A stretch of DNA of 6,692 bases, from positions 6,237 through 12,928 of the forward strand of contig NVTQ01000027.1 of the NCBI GenBank assembly GCA_002401635.1, read 5' to 3'. The notes beneath the pieces are model-generated. The model did no database searches. It saw only the letters and a list, made by a program, of their open reading frames with translations, and had not been told where the DNA came from. Below are positions 6,503 to 6,692 of the stretch, piece after piece; position 1 is the stretch's first letter, and every line of letters starts with the position of its first letter. A program made the translations under genes and the position numbers. The DNA comes from Pseudomonadota bacterium (lineage in GTDB: Bacteria > Pseudomonadota > Zetaproteobacteria > Mariprofundales > Mariprofundaceae).

Positions 6503-6692
6503 CATCGCTTTTAAATGATAACAATCGTTATGGGTGGGTGTCCATTGTCATTCACTGGTTTATGGCACTGCTTATATTCTCCATGTTTGCATTGGGCATT
6601 TGGATGGTGGAGCTGAATTATTATGATGGTTGGTATCATGATGCACCATATATTCATAAATCGCTGGGGATATTACTGTTATTGATGTTTGT
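6499..6692 (+). CDS. Cytochrome b561, N-terminal part (runs off the right edge)
   Basis: Sixty-four complete codons are visible, without a stop. The ATG at 6499 overlaps the CDGSH stop as ATGA. The first transmembrane helix (about 15-37, IVIHWFMALLIF) carries H19 and the start of the second (IHKSLGILLLL) carries H53. The spacing of 34 matches H13 and H47, heme b ligands of E. coli cytochrome b561 (CybB), and the HK-S-G pattern after the second histidine is typical of the bacterial di-heme b561 family. The full protein should have four helices; the last two and the other ligands lie outside the window. The family sits in the inner membrane and exchanges electrons with quinol. No clear ribosome binding site precedes the start, so translation is probably coupled to the CDGSH gene. 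Confidence 0.88.
   Translation, partial: MTSLLNDNNRYGWVSIVIHWFMALLIFSMFALGIWMVELNYYDGWYHDAPYIHKSLGILLLLMF

Noticed and set aside
6243..6524. Minus-strand open frames opposite the CDGSH gene
   Set aside because: The plus-strand frame has two complete CDGSH motifs, so the antisense frames are shadows.
6513..6532. Fur-box-like ATAAC-AATC-GTTAT inverted repeat
   Set aside because: It lies inside codons 7-11 of cytochrome b561, downstream of the start, with only five-base arms and a poor fit to the full Fur consensus.

Overview
The window looks like chromosomal DNA from a moderately AT-rich, glutathione-using proteobacterium. I infer this from an E. coli-like three-domain DNA polymerase I, two cysteine-type glutathione transferase-fold enzymes, a LysR regulator and a bacterial di-heme cytochrome b561. 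I cannot name the genus: a gamma- or zeta-proteobacterium is a reasonable guess, not a result. Coding density is very high. There is no rRNA, tRNA, insertion sequence, CRISPR array or clear intrinsic terminator. The largest non-coding stretch is the 119 bp between lysR and the hydroquinone reductase gene, so no gene-free stretch exceeds 300 bases.

Minus strand, read in transcription order from about 5188 down to 1: a LysR-type regulator; a 71-residue thioredoxin-like [2Fe-2S] ferredoxin (6-nt gap); a glutathione transferase-like protein with a CPYA active site (4-nt ATGA overlap with the ferredoxin); DNA polymerase I, polA (26-nt gap); and the N-terminal part of a polytopic membrane sensor (72-nt gap) that runs off the left edge. 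The sensor gene has a clear start and ribosome binding site but no end inside the window.

Plus strand, from 5308 to the right edge: a Xi-class glutathionyl-hydroquinone reductase (YqjG/PcpF type), a small protein with two CDGSH iron-sulfur motifs, and the start of a cytochrome b561, which overlaps the CDGSH gene by ATGA. The two gene sets diverge from a very AT-rich control region at about 5189-5307. That region holds a perfect dyad of the LysR-box type, repeats of TATATCA, and candidate promoters facing both ways.

Inferred biology: the LysR protein probably controls itself and the divergent hydroquinone reductase operon. Six genes around this promoter form a compact redox cassette (two thiol transferases, two small Fe-S proteins, one membrane quinol-linked cytochrome and the regulator). 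It plausibly handles quinones, electrophiles or thiol-oxidation stress. polA lies directly downstream of the leftward arm with no obvious promoter of its own, which is an unusual arrangement. The combination is the most interesting candidate for an undescribed system here; each single gene belongs to a known family.
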